A stretch of DNA of 64,000 bases from Candidatus Palauibacter polyketidifaciens. Its GTDB lineage: Bacteria > Gemmatimonadota > Gemmatimonadetes > Palauibacterales > Palauibacteraceae. The stretch lies in the NCBI RefSeq assembly GCF_947581785.1, contig NZ_CANPVO010000021.1, positions 1 to 64,000 on the forward strand, read 5' to 3'. Below are positions 52,275-60,551 of this stretch, one piece after another. The translations under genes were made by a program, and so were the position numbers. The notes under the pieces are model-generated. The model was given only the letters and a program-made list of their open reading frames with translations. It did not search any database and was not told the origin of the DNA. The first letter of the stretch is position 1. Each line of letters begins with the position of its first letter.

Positions 52275-53636
52275 TCAGGGCTGCGGCTGGTCGAGCCTCC
52301 GGCCGAGGAGGGCCTCGATTCCCGCGAGCGCCGCCTCGTATTGGAACCGGCCGCTGACGAGATCGACCTCCGCCTGCGTGAGCGTGATCTGCGCGTCCTG
52401 GAGTTCGAGGATGGTGGCGAGGCCGAGCTGGTACCGCTCCTGCACGACCCGGAGGCTCTCCTCGCTGAGTTCGACGTTCCGCTCTGCGAGATCCACCCCC
52501 GCGAGCGCGGACTGGGCCGTCGCGTAGCGCGCGTCGAGCAGCGAGCTGATGTTCAGTCGCGCCGCCCGTTCGGATTGCCGGGCCTGGTCCGCCGAAGCCC
52601 GGGCGCGGAACACCTGCGTCTCGCGCTGGAAGCCGTTGAAGAGGGGATAGCTGCCGGAGAGCCCGATCGACCACGAACGGTTGGATGGTGGAAACTCCTG
52701 GTTCGCCCACCCGTAGCCGGCGCCGATGGAGATTGTGGGCAGGTAGCTGGAGCGCGCGCTCGACACCGCGGCCTCGGCGGCCTCGACGGCCGCGGAGGCG
52801 GCCTGCAGCGCGGGCGCCGTCACATCGGCCATCGCGAACAGTTCGTCACGCGTGAAGGGGATCGCGGCCATCGCGAGTTCCGCCTCGGCGGTCGGCCCCA
52901 CGAGGGTTTCGGAGCCGACGACCTCGGTGAGTTCGAAGGTCCGCGTGCGCGCGTTGTTCTCCGCGTTCAGCAGCGCGAGTTGCGCGTTGTTGAGGTCCAC
53001 CTGCGAACGGAGGGAGTCCGAGCGCGTCGCCCGTCCCAGCTCCAGCTGCTGCCTGACGAACTCCAGCTGGTCCGCCTGCCGCTGGACGCGGCGTTCCTCG
53101 ACGGCGACGAGTTCGAGCGCCGCGACGTTCGCCGAGTACGCCTGTTTCACCGCCTGGATGACCTGGAACTCGGCCTCGCGATAGCGGGCGTTCTGTTCGA
53201 CGATTCCAAGACGGGCGCCCTTCAGGTCCGTGAACCGGCTCCAGCCGTTGAAGAGCGTGTATCCGGCGTTGATCTGAGTGGAGTAGCTCGTCGCGACGAT
53301 CCCCTGGCTGAGGGCGTCGAGCCGTCCCGTCGATGAGTTCGAGTAACCAAAGCTCATATTGACTGACGGGAGGAGCTGGCCGATCGCGCTCAACTGGTTG
53401 TGCTCGGCCATCTCGATCTGCGAGTAGGCCTGGAGCAGCTGAGGGTTGCGGCGCAGCGCGATCTCGACCGCTTCATCGACCGTGATCTGGCGGACGTTGT
53501 CGCTCGCCTGCACCTGCGCCTCGGCCATCCGGGGCGACGCTGCCGCAAGCAGAGCCACCGGCAGCAGGACAAACCCCCATCGACGAAGACCGGCGCTCGG
53601 CCGGCCTCCGCACCCTGATCTATGTCGAATGGTCAT
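52275..53636 (-). CDS. TolC-family outer-membrane channel
   Basis: A 453-residue outer-membrane efflux protein. It has an N-terminal signal peptide (cleavage after AEAQ, near residue 41) and two pseudo-repeats of long amphipathic helices that form the periplasmic tunnel, with VDEAVEIALRRNPQLLQA near residue 53 and the second repeat near 250. A FNGWSRFTDL-type beta-strand region lies near 133. It completes a MacA-MacB-TolC pump with the two downstream genes. The ATG at 53636 is 44 nt after the Spy-like gene stop, so it is in the same run. Confidence 0.93.
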   Translation of the reverse strand: MTIRHRSGCGGRPSAGLRRWGFVLLPVALLAAASPRMAEAQVQASDNVRQITVDEAVEIALRRNPQLLQAYSQIEMAEHNQLSAIGQLLPSVNMSFGYSNSSTGRLDALSQGIVATSYSTQINAGYTLFNGWSRFTDLKGARLGIVEQNARYREAEFQVIQAVKQAYSANVAALELVAVEERRVQRQADQLEFVRQQLELGRATRSDSLRSQVDLNNAQLALLNAENNARTRTFELTEVVGSETLVGPTAEAELAMAAIPFTRDELFAMADVTAPALQAASAAVEAAEAAVSSARSSYLPTISIGAGYGWANQEFPPSNRSWSIGLSGSYPLFNGFQRETQVFRARASADQARQSERAARLNISSLLDARYATAQSALAGVDLAERNVELSEESLRVVQERYQLGLATILELQDAQITLTQAEVDLVSGRFQYEAALAGIEALLGRRLDQPQP

Positions 53637-53680
53637 CGTTTCCTCGCCCCCTCAGGGGCTGATTTGACGTCTCTCGGTTG

Positions 53681-54154
53681 TCAGTCGTTTCGCTGCGGGT
53701 CGTCGCGCTCCTGCGACCCCCGTTCACCGCCGCGCTCTCGCCCGTCGCCGTAGCGCTGCCGCAGCAACTCCCGATAGTCCTCACCCTGCTCCTCCGTCAG
53801 CACCGACTCGATCTGAGTCCGGACCGAGTCCAGCAGCGCCCGGTATTGCGGCTGAACCGCCTCGCGCAGCGCCCGCGCCTCGTCGCGGTAGTGGTCGAGG
53901 AAGTCCTCGATCCGCGACCGCTGCTCGGCCGTAAGGCCCAGTTCATCGGCAAACTGCTCGATTGTGGTCTGCCGCCCCCTCGATCGGTCATCGCGCTCTC
54001 GCGTGTCCGCAGAACTGGTCTCCGCCACCGGCTCCTGCTCTTCCGCGCCGGCGAACAGATCGAGGCGGTCCGCCGCGACGCCGACTGCAGCGCCCGTCGC
54101 GAAGACGAGCGTCAGGAGCAGCGTCGCCCGGAATCTTGAAGTGTCCATACGCAC
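53681..54154 (-). CDS. Spy/ZraP-like periplasmic protein
   Basis: A 157-residue exported protein. It has a short hydrophobic signal or anchor (residues 9-28) and an Asp/Glu/Arg-rich mature domain. Two LTxxQ motifs are visible: LTAEQ near residue 74 and LTEEQ near 119. Spy/CpxP, ZraP and CnrX share these motifs and act as periplasmic chaperones or metal and envelope sensors. The C-terminal 30 residues are highly charged and disordered. It lies between the sigma-factor pair and the TolC gene and may sense stress for the pump. Confidence 0.72.
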   Translation of the reverse strand: MRMDTSRFRATLLLTLVFATGAAVGVAADRLDLFAGAEEQEPVAETSSADTRERDDRSRGRQTTIEQFADELGLTAEQRSRIEDFLDHYRDEARALREAVQPQYRALLDSVRTQIESVLTEEQGEDYRELLRQRYGDGRERGGERGSQERDDPQRND

Positions 54155-54194
54155 CCGGTTCGTATCGCGTTTCAGCGAGTTACGGATTAGCGAG

Positions 54195-54599
54195 TTACGG
54201 ATTGATGAGCGCGGCCGTCAGCACCGCGTCGCGACTCGGCTCGATGAGGTCGATGAGCAGCGCGGGCGGGGCTTCGGCGTCCGGTGCCAGCGAGCGCACC
54301 AGCCCGACCGGCTCCGGATCCACGTCCGCGGCGAACTCGGGGGCGTCCGGCAGGGAGCTGCGATACAGCAGAACGCCGGCCGCGACGAGCAGCCCGGCGG
54401 CCAGCGGCGCGAGCGCCGCGGACCAGCTTGCGGTCACGTCGAGCCAGGAGAGGGGTCGCCGCTCGAACAGCGCTTCGGCCGCGGCCATCACGCTCCGGCG
54501 CAGGCGGCGCCGCGTGAGTTCATCGGGCCGCAGCGGCTCGAGATACTCGGCCCACGCGGGCCCGCGCCCGCCGTTCTGATCTCTCCTATTCATCGTCAT
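54195..54599 (-). CDS. Membrane partner of ECF sigma (putative anti-sigma)
   Basis: A 134-residue membrane protein with one hydrophobic helix near residues 60-80, a basic cytoplasmic N-terminus that could form the sigma-binding helices, and a short Asp/Pro-rich outside part. It has no zinc-binding HxxxCxxC. Its start overlaps the ECF sigma stop by 14 nt, so the two are translationally coupled. Topology and position, rather than motif, support an anti-sigma role. Confidence 0.6.
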   Translation of the reverse strand: MTMNRRDQNGGRGPAWAEYLEPLRPDELTRRRLRRSVMAAAEALFERRPLSWLDVTASWSAALAPLAAGLLVAAGVLLYRSSLPDAPEFAADVDPEPVGLVRSLAPDAEAPPALLIDLIEPSRDAVLTAALINP

Positions 54600-55245
54600 C
54601 CGCTCCTCCGGCGCCGGAGGCGGGCGCTTCGCCGAGAAGCCGGCGCAGCGCGTGCCTGCCGTGATGAAGGTTCGCCCTCGAAGTTCCGACTGCGATCCCG
54701 AGAATCTTCGCGATCTCCGCGTGGTCGTACCCTTCGAGGTCGTACATCATGACTGCCGTTCTCTGTCGTTCCGGAAGCTGCCCGAGTGCGTCGAGTACTC
54801 GCTTCCGTGCGTGTCTCCGCTCGAATTCACGATGCGGATCGTCCCGCGACGCCGCCGTGTCCGTCAGCTCCGAATGCGTCCGCAAGAGCTCACGCCGCCG
54901 GAGGTTCAGGCACGTGCTCCTCAGCACGCGATAGAACCACGGGCCGAAACGGCTTCCCGGCCGCAACTGCCCGATCCGCTCGAGCGCGCGAATGAACGCG
55001 GCCTGTACCGCGTCTTCCGCGTCCTGCTCGTGGCGCAGAATCGACAGCGCCACCGCGTAGGCCGGGTCCGTATATCTTGTCACGAACAGGGAAAACGCCC
55101 GCGAATCGCCGGCCTGCACGGCCTCCACGAGGCCGGGCTCGTCCGCGCCGGGATCCGGCGGCTCCACAGGTCCGGAGCCGGGGCCGGCCGCGTCGCCGGG
55201 CGATCCGTTACGCGTTCGCGTTTCCTCCGCCAAAGACATCCCCAT
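54586..55245 (-). CDS. ECF RNA polymerase sigma factor
   Basis: A 219-residue sigma factor of the extracytoplasmic function class. Region 2 (about residues 40-105) shows DSRAFSLFVTRY, the core-binding DAEDAVQAAFIRALERI, and FGPWFYRVLRSTCLNLRRR. Region 4 (about 150-205) shows LPERQRTAVMMYDLEGYDHAEIAKILGIAVGTSRANLHHGRHALRR. Both DNA-binding regions are intact. The first 35 residues are a Pro/Gly/Glu-rich leader. It is the first gene of the ten-gene minus-strand run including the efflux pump, which suggests it controls it. A possible leaderless promoter, TGCAAC-17-TGTTAC, ends 7 nt before the ATG. Confidence 0.92.
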   Translation of the reverse strand: MGMSLAEETRTRNGSPGDAAGPGSGPVEPPDPGADEPGLVEAVQAGDSRAFSLFVTRYTDPAYAVALSILRHEQDAEDAVQAAFIRALERIGQLRPGSRFGPWFYRVLRSTCLNLRRRELLRTHSELTDTAASRDDPHREFERRHARKRVLDALGQLPERQRTAVMMYDLEGYDHAEIAKILGIAVGTSRANLHHGRHALRRLLGEAPASGAGGADDDE

Positions 55246-55310
55246 CGCTTGGGTAACACGCCCTCGATGCCGGCCGTTGCACCGGCTCCGGGCGGCGTTT
55301 GCCCCGGCGC

Positions 55311-55339
55311 TTGTTCCTTCACCGTGGCCGTCGCATCTT
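55311..55339 (+). promoter_or_regulatory. Candidate leaderless promoter for the 55347 gene
   Basis: TTGTTC (55311-55316) and CATCTT (55334-55339) are spaced by 17 nt and end 7 nt before the GTG at 55347. The boxes are moderate, but the geometry repeats that of lptF and glpK. Confidence 0.35.
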
Positions 55340-55346
55340 CGGCTCC

Positions 55347-55895
55347 GTGAACAACGAAACGCAAGCCCGGCCCGCCGCCGCCGAAACGCCCGATCGAGCC
55401 CATGCTCTAGCTGGCCGAACCCTCATCCAGGAACGCATCCGCGGCATGCGAAAAGTCGTGGGGAGAAGGCTCTCGCCCGGCGACATCGTCCTCAGGAAGG
55501 CGTCTCCCGAAGTGCGGCGCCATCTCTTCGAGGAAGCGTGCGAGCTGTACTGGAACGAGATGAGCTGGGAGGAGATCACCCAGGAGGAACTCATCGGAGA
55601 CGAGGCACTCACGGAGATGATCTTCCCCGGGCTGCTCGCGCTCATCGACGCGTTCCTTCCGAAGGCTCCGAACGGGGAGCCGGATCGAGACCGCGAGCAC
55701 CGCGACGTCGTACACGATTTTCTCGATTGGCTGGCCGCCCGGCTCGTGACCCTGCGCGAGGCGCGACCCGCCGCGGAGGACGCGAGGGCGCGGAACCTCC
55801 GCCAGAAGAACGTGACCGACGCCCTCATCGACCTCATCGCGTTTCGCGTGTGCGCACTGACTTCCGACGAGATCGAGACCTACCAGAACGCCTGA
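55347..55895 (+). CDS. Conserved hypothetical protein
   Basis: A 182-residue soluble, mainly helical protein that I do not recognise. A GMRKVVGRRLSPGDIVLRKASPEV segment near residue 34 is followed by an acidic helix ELYWNEMSWEEITQEEL near 70, and the C-terminus is helical (RQKNVTDALIDLIAFRVC). There is no signal peptide. GTG at 55347 is chosen because it follows the promoter-like element; an earlier ATG at 55299 gives an Arg-rich leader that reads poorly. It is 22 nt before etfB, so it may be transcribed with the electron-transfer genes. Confidence 0.65.
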   Translation: MNNETQARPAAAETPDRAHALAGRTLIQERIRGMRKVVGRRLSPGDIVLRKASPEVRRHLFEEACELYWNEMSWEEITQEELIGDEALTEMIFPGLLALIDAFLPKAPNGEPDRDREHRDVVHDFLDWLAARLVTLREARPAAEDARARNLRQKNVTDALIDLIAFRVCALTSDEIETYQNA

Positions 55896-55917
55896 ATTCC
55901 ATTCGAAGAAAAGACGG

Positions 55918-56667
55918 ATGAATACGATCGTCTGCATGAAGCGCGTGCCGGACTCGGCCACGCGGGTGAGAGTGACCCCCGACGGCGCGGGACTGGATCC
56001 GGCCGGCGTCAAGTACGTCGTGAACCCCTACGACGAGTTCGCGCTCGAGGATGCGATCCGCCGCAAGGAAGAGGCGGGGGAGGGGAAGGTGACGGTCATC
56101 GCCCTCGGCCCCCCGGAGACCGCCGAATCGATCCGCCAGGCGCTCGCGATGGGGGCGGATGAGGGCGTCCTGCTCTCGTGCGCGGGCTCGCACGACGCGC
56201 TCTCCGTCGCGCGGACGCTGGCCGACGAGATTCGAGGCCGCGAGGTCGACCTCGTGCTGTTCGGGAAGCAGGCGATCGATGACGACAACATGCAGGTCCC
56301 GCAGATGGTGGCCGAGTTTCTGGGCCTCCCGTGCGCGACCGTCGTCGTCGGCCTCGAGATCGCGGGAGGCGATGCGACGGCGCGCCGCGAGGTGGAAGGC
56401 GGCCACGAGGTCGTCGAGTTCTCGCTGCCGGCCGTCGTCTCGACGCAGAAGGGGCTCAACGAGCCGCGGTATCCGAGCCTCAAGGGGATCATGGCGGCGA
56501 AGCGGAAGCCGCTCGAGGAACGGGAGGTGACGCTCGATGCGCCGACGATCGAATTCCTCCGCCTCGATGAACCGCCGGCGCCGGCCGCGGGCCGGATCGT
56601 CGGCGAGGGGGTGGACGCCGTGCCGGAGCTGGTGCGGGCGTTGCGCGACGAAGCGGGGGTGCTCTGA
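55918..56667 (+). CDS. etfB: Electron transfer flavoprotein subunit beta
   Basis: Beta subunit of ETF, the soluble AMP/FAD-containing electron carrier between acyl-CoA dehydrogenases and the quinone pool. It has 249 residues, standard length. The family motifs VCMKRVPDSATRVRV near residue 5, NPYDEFALEDAIR near 37, the GKQAIDDDNMQVPQMVAE segment near 116, and the LPAVVSTQKGLNEPRYPSL signature are visible. Its last base overlaps the alpha-subunit start (ATGA). It fits the window's thiolase and hydroxybutyryl-CoA dehydrogenase as part of acyl-CoA metabolism. Confidence 0.95.
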   Translation: MNTIVCMKRVPDSATRVRVTPDGAGLDPAGVKYVVNPYDEFALEDAIRRKEEAGEGKVTVIALGPPETAESIRQALAMGADEGVLLSCAGSHDALSVARTLADEIRGREVDLVLFGKQAIDDDNMQVPQMVAEFLGLPCATVVVGLEIAGGDATARREVEGGHEVVEFSLPAVVSTQKGLNEPRYPSLKGIMAAKRKPLEEREVTLDAPTIEFLRLDEPPAPAAGRIVGEGVDAVPELVRALRDEAGVL

Positions 56668-57650
56668 TGCCCGGGGCGCTGGCGTACGCCGAGATCCGCG
56701 ACGGAGAGGTGAGCCGGGCCTCGCGGGAGGCGGTCGGGCTCGCGCGGCGGATCGCTGCCGACGCGGGAGGAGAGACCCACGCCGTCGCGCTCGGTCCCCC
56801 CGGTACGGAGGCCGCGGCCGCTCAACTCTGCGGTTTCGGCGCCGACCGCACCTGGGTCGGCGAGTCGGAGGCTCTCGCGCTGTCTCAGCCGGATATCGCC
56901 GCGGCGGCCATTGCCCGGCTCGTCGAGGCCGGGGACTACGACGCCGTGATCTTCGCGGCGACCGCCCAGGGGAGGGACATCGCTCCGCGCGTCGGTGCGC
57001 GGCTCGGGCGCAGCGTGGCCTCGGAAGTCGTCGAATGCCGGCGGGAGGACGGCGCCATCGTCGTCCGCCGGCCCATGTACGCCGGGAAGGCGATCGCGAC
57101 CCTGCGCTTCACCCCGGGTCCGGCCGTGATGACGATCCGGGCCAACGTCTTCGCGCCGGCCGAGGAGAGCGCGACGGGGCAGATGTCGAGCCTGGATCTC
57201 GAGGGTCTCGAGGGCCGGGTGCGGACGACCGCGCTGGAGCAGGGGGATCGCGACCGGCTCGACGTGAGCGAGGCGACGACGATCGTCTCGGGCGGCCGCG
57301 GGATGCAGGGGCCGGAGCACTGGCCGCTGCTCGAGGCGCTCGTGGAAGCGCTCGGCGACGAGGCGGCGCTCGGCGCGAGCCGGGCGGTCGTGGATGCGGG
57401 CTGGCGGCCGCATGGGGAACAGGTGGGCCAGACCGGCAAGACCGTGTCGCCCAACCTCTACTTCGCGGTCGGGATCAGCGGGGCGATCCAGCACCTCGCC
57501 GGGATGCGCACGGCCAAGGTCATCGTGGCGATCAACCGCGATGCGGATGCGCCGATCTTCGGGGTGGCGGACTACGGTCTCGTGGGGGACGTGTTCGAGG
57601 TGCTGCCGGCGCTCACCGAGGCGGTTCGCGAAGCCCGCCAGGGCAGTTGA
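56667..57650 (+). CDS. etfA: Electron transfer flavoprotein subunit alpha
   Basis: FAD-binding alpha subunit of ETF. It has 327 residues, normal. The C-terminal FAD domain carries the family signature: [24 protein letters not shown] near residue 210 and the later [27 protein letters not shown]. The N-terminal nucleotide-fold half is typical. It overlaps etfB by one base, forming a translation-coupled heterodimer unit. Confidence 0.95.
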   Translation: MPGALAYAEIRDGEVSRASREAVGLARRIAADAGGETHAVALGPPGTEAAAAQLCGFGADRTWVGESEALALSQPDIAAAAIARLVEAGDYDAVIFAATAQGRDIAPRVGARLGRSVASEVVECRREDGAIVVRRPMYAGKAIATLRFTPGPAVMTIRANVFAPAEESATGQMSSLDLEGLEGRVRTTALEQGDRDRLDVSEATTIVSGGRGMQGPEHWPLLEALVEALGDEAALGASRAVVDAGWRPHGEQVGQTGKTVSPNLYFAVGISGAIQHLAGMRTAKVIVAINRDADAPIFGVADYGLVGDVFEVLPALTEAVREARQGS

Positions 57651-57666
57651 GTCCGGATCGACCGGC

Positions 57667-58707
57667 ATGAGTCTCCGGGCCGTGCGCGCGGACATCGCGC
57701 GTTGGGCGGAGCAGGGCGATCCCATCGCCGTGGCGACGCTCATCGCCGTGCGCCGTTCGGCGCCGCTGCCGCCGGGCGCGCGGTTCGCGATCTCGGCCGC
57801 CGGAGAGCTGAGCGGCTCGATCTCGAGCGGGTGCGTGGAAGGCGACCTGCACGAACGGCTCTCCGCGCTGCTGGGTGGCGGCGCGCCGGCCTCCGTCACG
57901 TACGGGATCACGGACGAAATGGCCGCGGGCGTGGGCCTCTCCTGCGGCGGGGAGATCGACGTCCTCCTCGACCACTACGATCCCGGCGACCCCGTCTGGC
58001 ATCGCCTCTGGCAGCTCCAGGAGGCCGGCGCCCCGGGTGTCCTCCTCACCGGCGCGGCGGCGCGCACGCGCTCGCGGCAACTCCTCCTCGAACCGGACCG
58101 GTCGCTGGGAACGCTCGGGTCCGCCGAACTCGACCGGGCGGCCCGCTCCCGCGTCGACGATTGGCTCGGCCGGTCGGACGCCCGCGTCGTCGAACTCGTG
58201 CGGGACGATCCGGACAGCCTCGTCTTCGTCGAGTCCTTCGCCCCTCCCCCGCGGCTCGTCATCGTGGGGGCGACCCCGATCGGGCATGCGCTGTGCGCGA
58301 TGGCGCACCACACCGGCTTCGAGGTCGTGGTCGTGGATCCGCGCGAGGCCTTCCTGCGGCCGGAGCGGTTTTCGGATGCCGCGTCGCTCGACGCGCGCTG
58401 GCCGGACGAGGCGATGGCCGCGCTCGATCTCGACCCCCGAACGAGCGTCGTCATCCTCACGCACGACGAGAAGCTGGATGAGCCCGCACTGGAGACGGCG
58501 CTCGCCTCCCGCTGCGGCTACATCGGCCTCCTCGGCGGACGCCGGACGCAGCAGCAACGTCGAGCCGCGCTCCTCGCTCGGGGGCTGGACGAGGCGGCAT
58601 GCGACCGCATCCATGGTCCGGTCGGGCTGCGGATCGGCGCCCGCTCGCCCGCGCAGATCGCCGTCTCCATCCTCGCGCAGCTCATCGCCCTCGACAGAGC
58701 GCCCTGA
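57667..58707 (+). CDS. XdhC/CoxI-type maturation protein
   Basis: A 346-residue protein of the XdhC/CoxI family, which helps insert a sulfurated molybdenum cofactor into xanthine-dehydrogenase-type enzymes. The N-terminal XdhC_CoxI domain shows SISSGCVEGDLHERL near residue 57 and GLSCGGEIDVLLDHY near 84. The C-terminal Rossmann domain has RLVIVGATPIGHALCAMAHH near 196, a VVDPREAFL segment and the final YIGLLGGRRTQQQRRAAL. The ATG at 57667 is 16 nt after etfA. No molybdenum enzyme is in the window; moeA lies 5 kb away. Confidence 0.9.
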   Translation: MSLRAVRADIARWAEQGDPIAVATLIAVRRSAPLPPGARFAISAAGELSGSISSGCVEGDLHERLSALLGGGAPASVTYGITDEMAAGVGLSCGGEIDVLLDHYDPGDPVWHRLWQLQEAGAPGVLLTGAAARTRSRQLLLEPDRSLGTLGSAELDRAARSRVDDWLGRSDARVVELVRDDPDSLVFVESFAPPPRLVIVGATPIGHALCAMAHHTGFEVVVVDPREAFLRPERFSDAASLDARWPDEAMAALDLDPRTSVVILTHDEKLDEPALETALASRCGYIGLLGGRRTQQQRRAALLARGLDEAACDRIHGPVGLRIGARSPAQIAVSILAQLIALDRAP

Positions 58708-58745
58708 CGCCGGCGCGGGATCGCGCCGCGCCGGTTCAGTCGCGT

Positions 58746-59861
58746 TCAATCACGCGCGCGCCGGATCTTCCACCGGTCCACCACGCGCCGACCCCGCACG
58801 ACCTCGAAGCGGTCGAAGTGCGCGACCGTGAGGCAGGCGTGATTCGGAAGGACGCGGACCTTCTCGCCCACGGCGAACCGCCCGGACAGGCGCCCGTGTT
58901 CCTGGCTCACGGAACGCACCTGATGGTCGCTCAGCTCCCGTCCGGACGTGTCGCGGAAGAGGCGGCCGTAGTGAGGCGGATCGTCCGGCCCCACATCCTT
59001 GGACAGAGCGAGCGCGCCGCAGTCCGCGATCGCCCCGTCGGATCCTTCGCGCGCGGAGACGACCGTCGCGAGCACCGTGACCGCGCAGTCGCTCACCGCG
59101 CACGACCCGAGCCGCGTCTGGGTGTAATCGTAAAGTGCGTAGTTCCCCGGCCGGGCCTCGTCGATTCCCTCCAGCGTCTCGACCCGGCTCATCCCGGGGG
59201 TCGAACCGAGCGAGAGCGCCCCCGGCTCGAGCCCCGCCTCGCGGAGTGCGCGACCCACTTCGACCATCACCCGTCGCTCCTCGTCCGCCAGCGCGGCGAT
59301 GGCGGCGGGCGAACCCGCTCCGTAGGTGTGGCCGGCGTGCGTCAGGCATCCGCGCAGCGACAGCCGATCCGCGCGTGAGATCCGCCTCGCGATCTCGACG
59401 ACCCGGCCGCTTTCGTGCGGGACGCCGGAGCGCCCGTAGCCACAGTCGATTTCGAGCCAGACGGAGAAGGGGGCGCCCGCGGCTTCGAGCGCCTCGACGG
59501 CCGTGGGGGAGTCCACCGTCACGCCGAGTTCGACGCGGCGGGAGAGCGCGGCCGCCTCGCCGATCCATGAGAGATTGAGGGGAAAGGCCCACAGGATGTC
59601 ATCGAAGCCCGCCTCCGCGAAGATTCGGGCCTCCGCGAGCGTGGAAACGGCGATGCCCGACGCGCCGCTCGCTCGCTGAAGTTCGGCGATCTGCACACAC
59701 TTGTGCGTCTTCACGTGGGGGCGAAGCCGAACGCCGAGGGCGTCCGTGCGTTCCTGCATGACCCGGAGGTTGTTCTCCAGGACATCGAGATCGAGGACAA
59801 GCGCCGGAGTGCGGAGATCGGACAGGTCCGGCGCGTGGGTGGCAGCGTTCCCGGCGTTCAC
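58746..59861 (-). CDS. D-threonine aldolase / D-serine dehydratase-type PLP enzyme
   Basis: A 371-residue PLP enzyme with the alanine racemase-like N-terminal barrel and a metal-binding C-terminal domain. The PLP lysine is K51 in RPHVKTHKC, the invariant segment of the DTA/DSD1 family. The metal pair is in the late PNHACLT segment (His and Cys). These enzymes cleave D-threonine or D-3-hydroxyaspartate, or dehydrate D-serine, with a divalent metal. The specific substrate cannot be read. The start is GTG at 59861. It is convergent with xdhC. Confidence 0.88.
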   Translation of the reverse strand: MNAGNAATHAPDLSDLRTPALVLDLDVLENNLRVMQERTDALGVRLRPHVKTHKCVQIAELQRASGASGIAVSTLAEARIFAEAGFDDILWAFPLNLSWIGEAAALSRRVELGVTVDSPTAVEALEAAGAPFSVWLEIDCGYGRSGVPHESGRVVEIARRISRADRLSLRGCLTHAGHTYGAGSPAAIAALADEERRVMVEVGRALREAGLEPGALSLGSTPGMSRVETLEGIDEARPGNYALYDYTQTRLGSCAVSDCAVTVLATVVSAREGSDGAIADCGALALSKDVGPDDPPHYGRLFRDTSGRELSDHQVRSVSQEHGRLSGRFAVGEKVRVLPNHACLTVAHFDRFEVVRGRRVVDRWKIRRARD

Positions 59862-60035
59862 GCAGCAAAGGTAGTTGGGGGATCACCGTTCCGCTAAGTT
59901 GCGAAGAGGGTTGCGGGCCGGTGGCGGGTCGAGTGACCGCAAAGCCGTAGAGGTCGTCTTATTCACGAAGAGAAGATCTTTCGGATCGGGCCGGAGGGTC
60001 GGGTTCCGGACGATGAACCGAGCGACGCGGATGTC

Positions 60036-60551
60036 GTGACCGCCGTAATCGAAGGCGATCGCGAGGCGTACGGTGTTCTCGTGCGCCGGTACAAGGACGT
60101 GCTGTACCGCTACGCGGAGCGCATGACCGGGCGCGCGGACGACGCCGCGGATATCGTGCAGCGCACGTTCATTCGCGGCTTTCGGAGCCTCGACCGCTGC
60201 CGTGATCGGGAACGGGTGGGAGGCTGGTTGTTTCGGATCGCCGTCAACCTGTGCAAGGATCAGTTGAAGGGGCGGGCACGGCGGGAGGTGTCGCTGGAGG
60301 CGGCCGGCCCGCTGACGGCGACGCGGGGTCTTCCCGAGGCGCGCGCCGAACGGACGGAAATACGGGAACAGATATACCGGGCCTTGCAGTCGCTGAGCGA
60401 AGAGCAGCGTGAAGCTTTCGTCCTCAAGCACGTCGAGGGCTGGTCGTACGAAGAGATGGCCGAGAGACTTGGAGCGTCGGTGTCCGCGTTGAAGATGCGC
60501 GTACATCGGGCTCGGGATCAGTTACAGGTGCTGTTAGAGAACTACCGATGA
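60036..60551 (+). CDS. ECF RNA polymerase sigma factor
   Basis: A sigma factor of 171 residues from the GTG at 60036. Region 2 has EGDREAYGVLVRRYKD near residue 6, the DAADIVQRTFIRGFRS core-binding helix and GGWLFRIAVNLCKDQLK. Region 4 has LSEEQREAFVLKHVEGWSYEEMAERLGASVSALKMRVHRARDQLQ. The frame stays open upstream to 59937, and residues before the GTG (including PSDADVV directly before TAVIEGD) look like a genuine family N-terminus. No ATG, GTG or TTG occurs there, but an AGAGG (59949-59953) lies 7 nt before an in-frame ATT at 59961, so the real protein may start there (196 residues). It overlaps its membrane partner by 4 nt. Confidence 0.92.
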   Translation: MTAVIEGDREAYGVLVRRYKDVLYRYAERMTGRADDAADIVQRTFIRGFRSLDRCRDRERVGGWLFRIAVNLCKDQLKGRARREVSLEAAGPLTATRGLPEARAERTEIREQIYRALQSLSEEQREAFVLKHVEGWSYEEMAERLGASVSALKMRVHRARDQLQVLLENYR

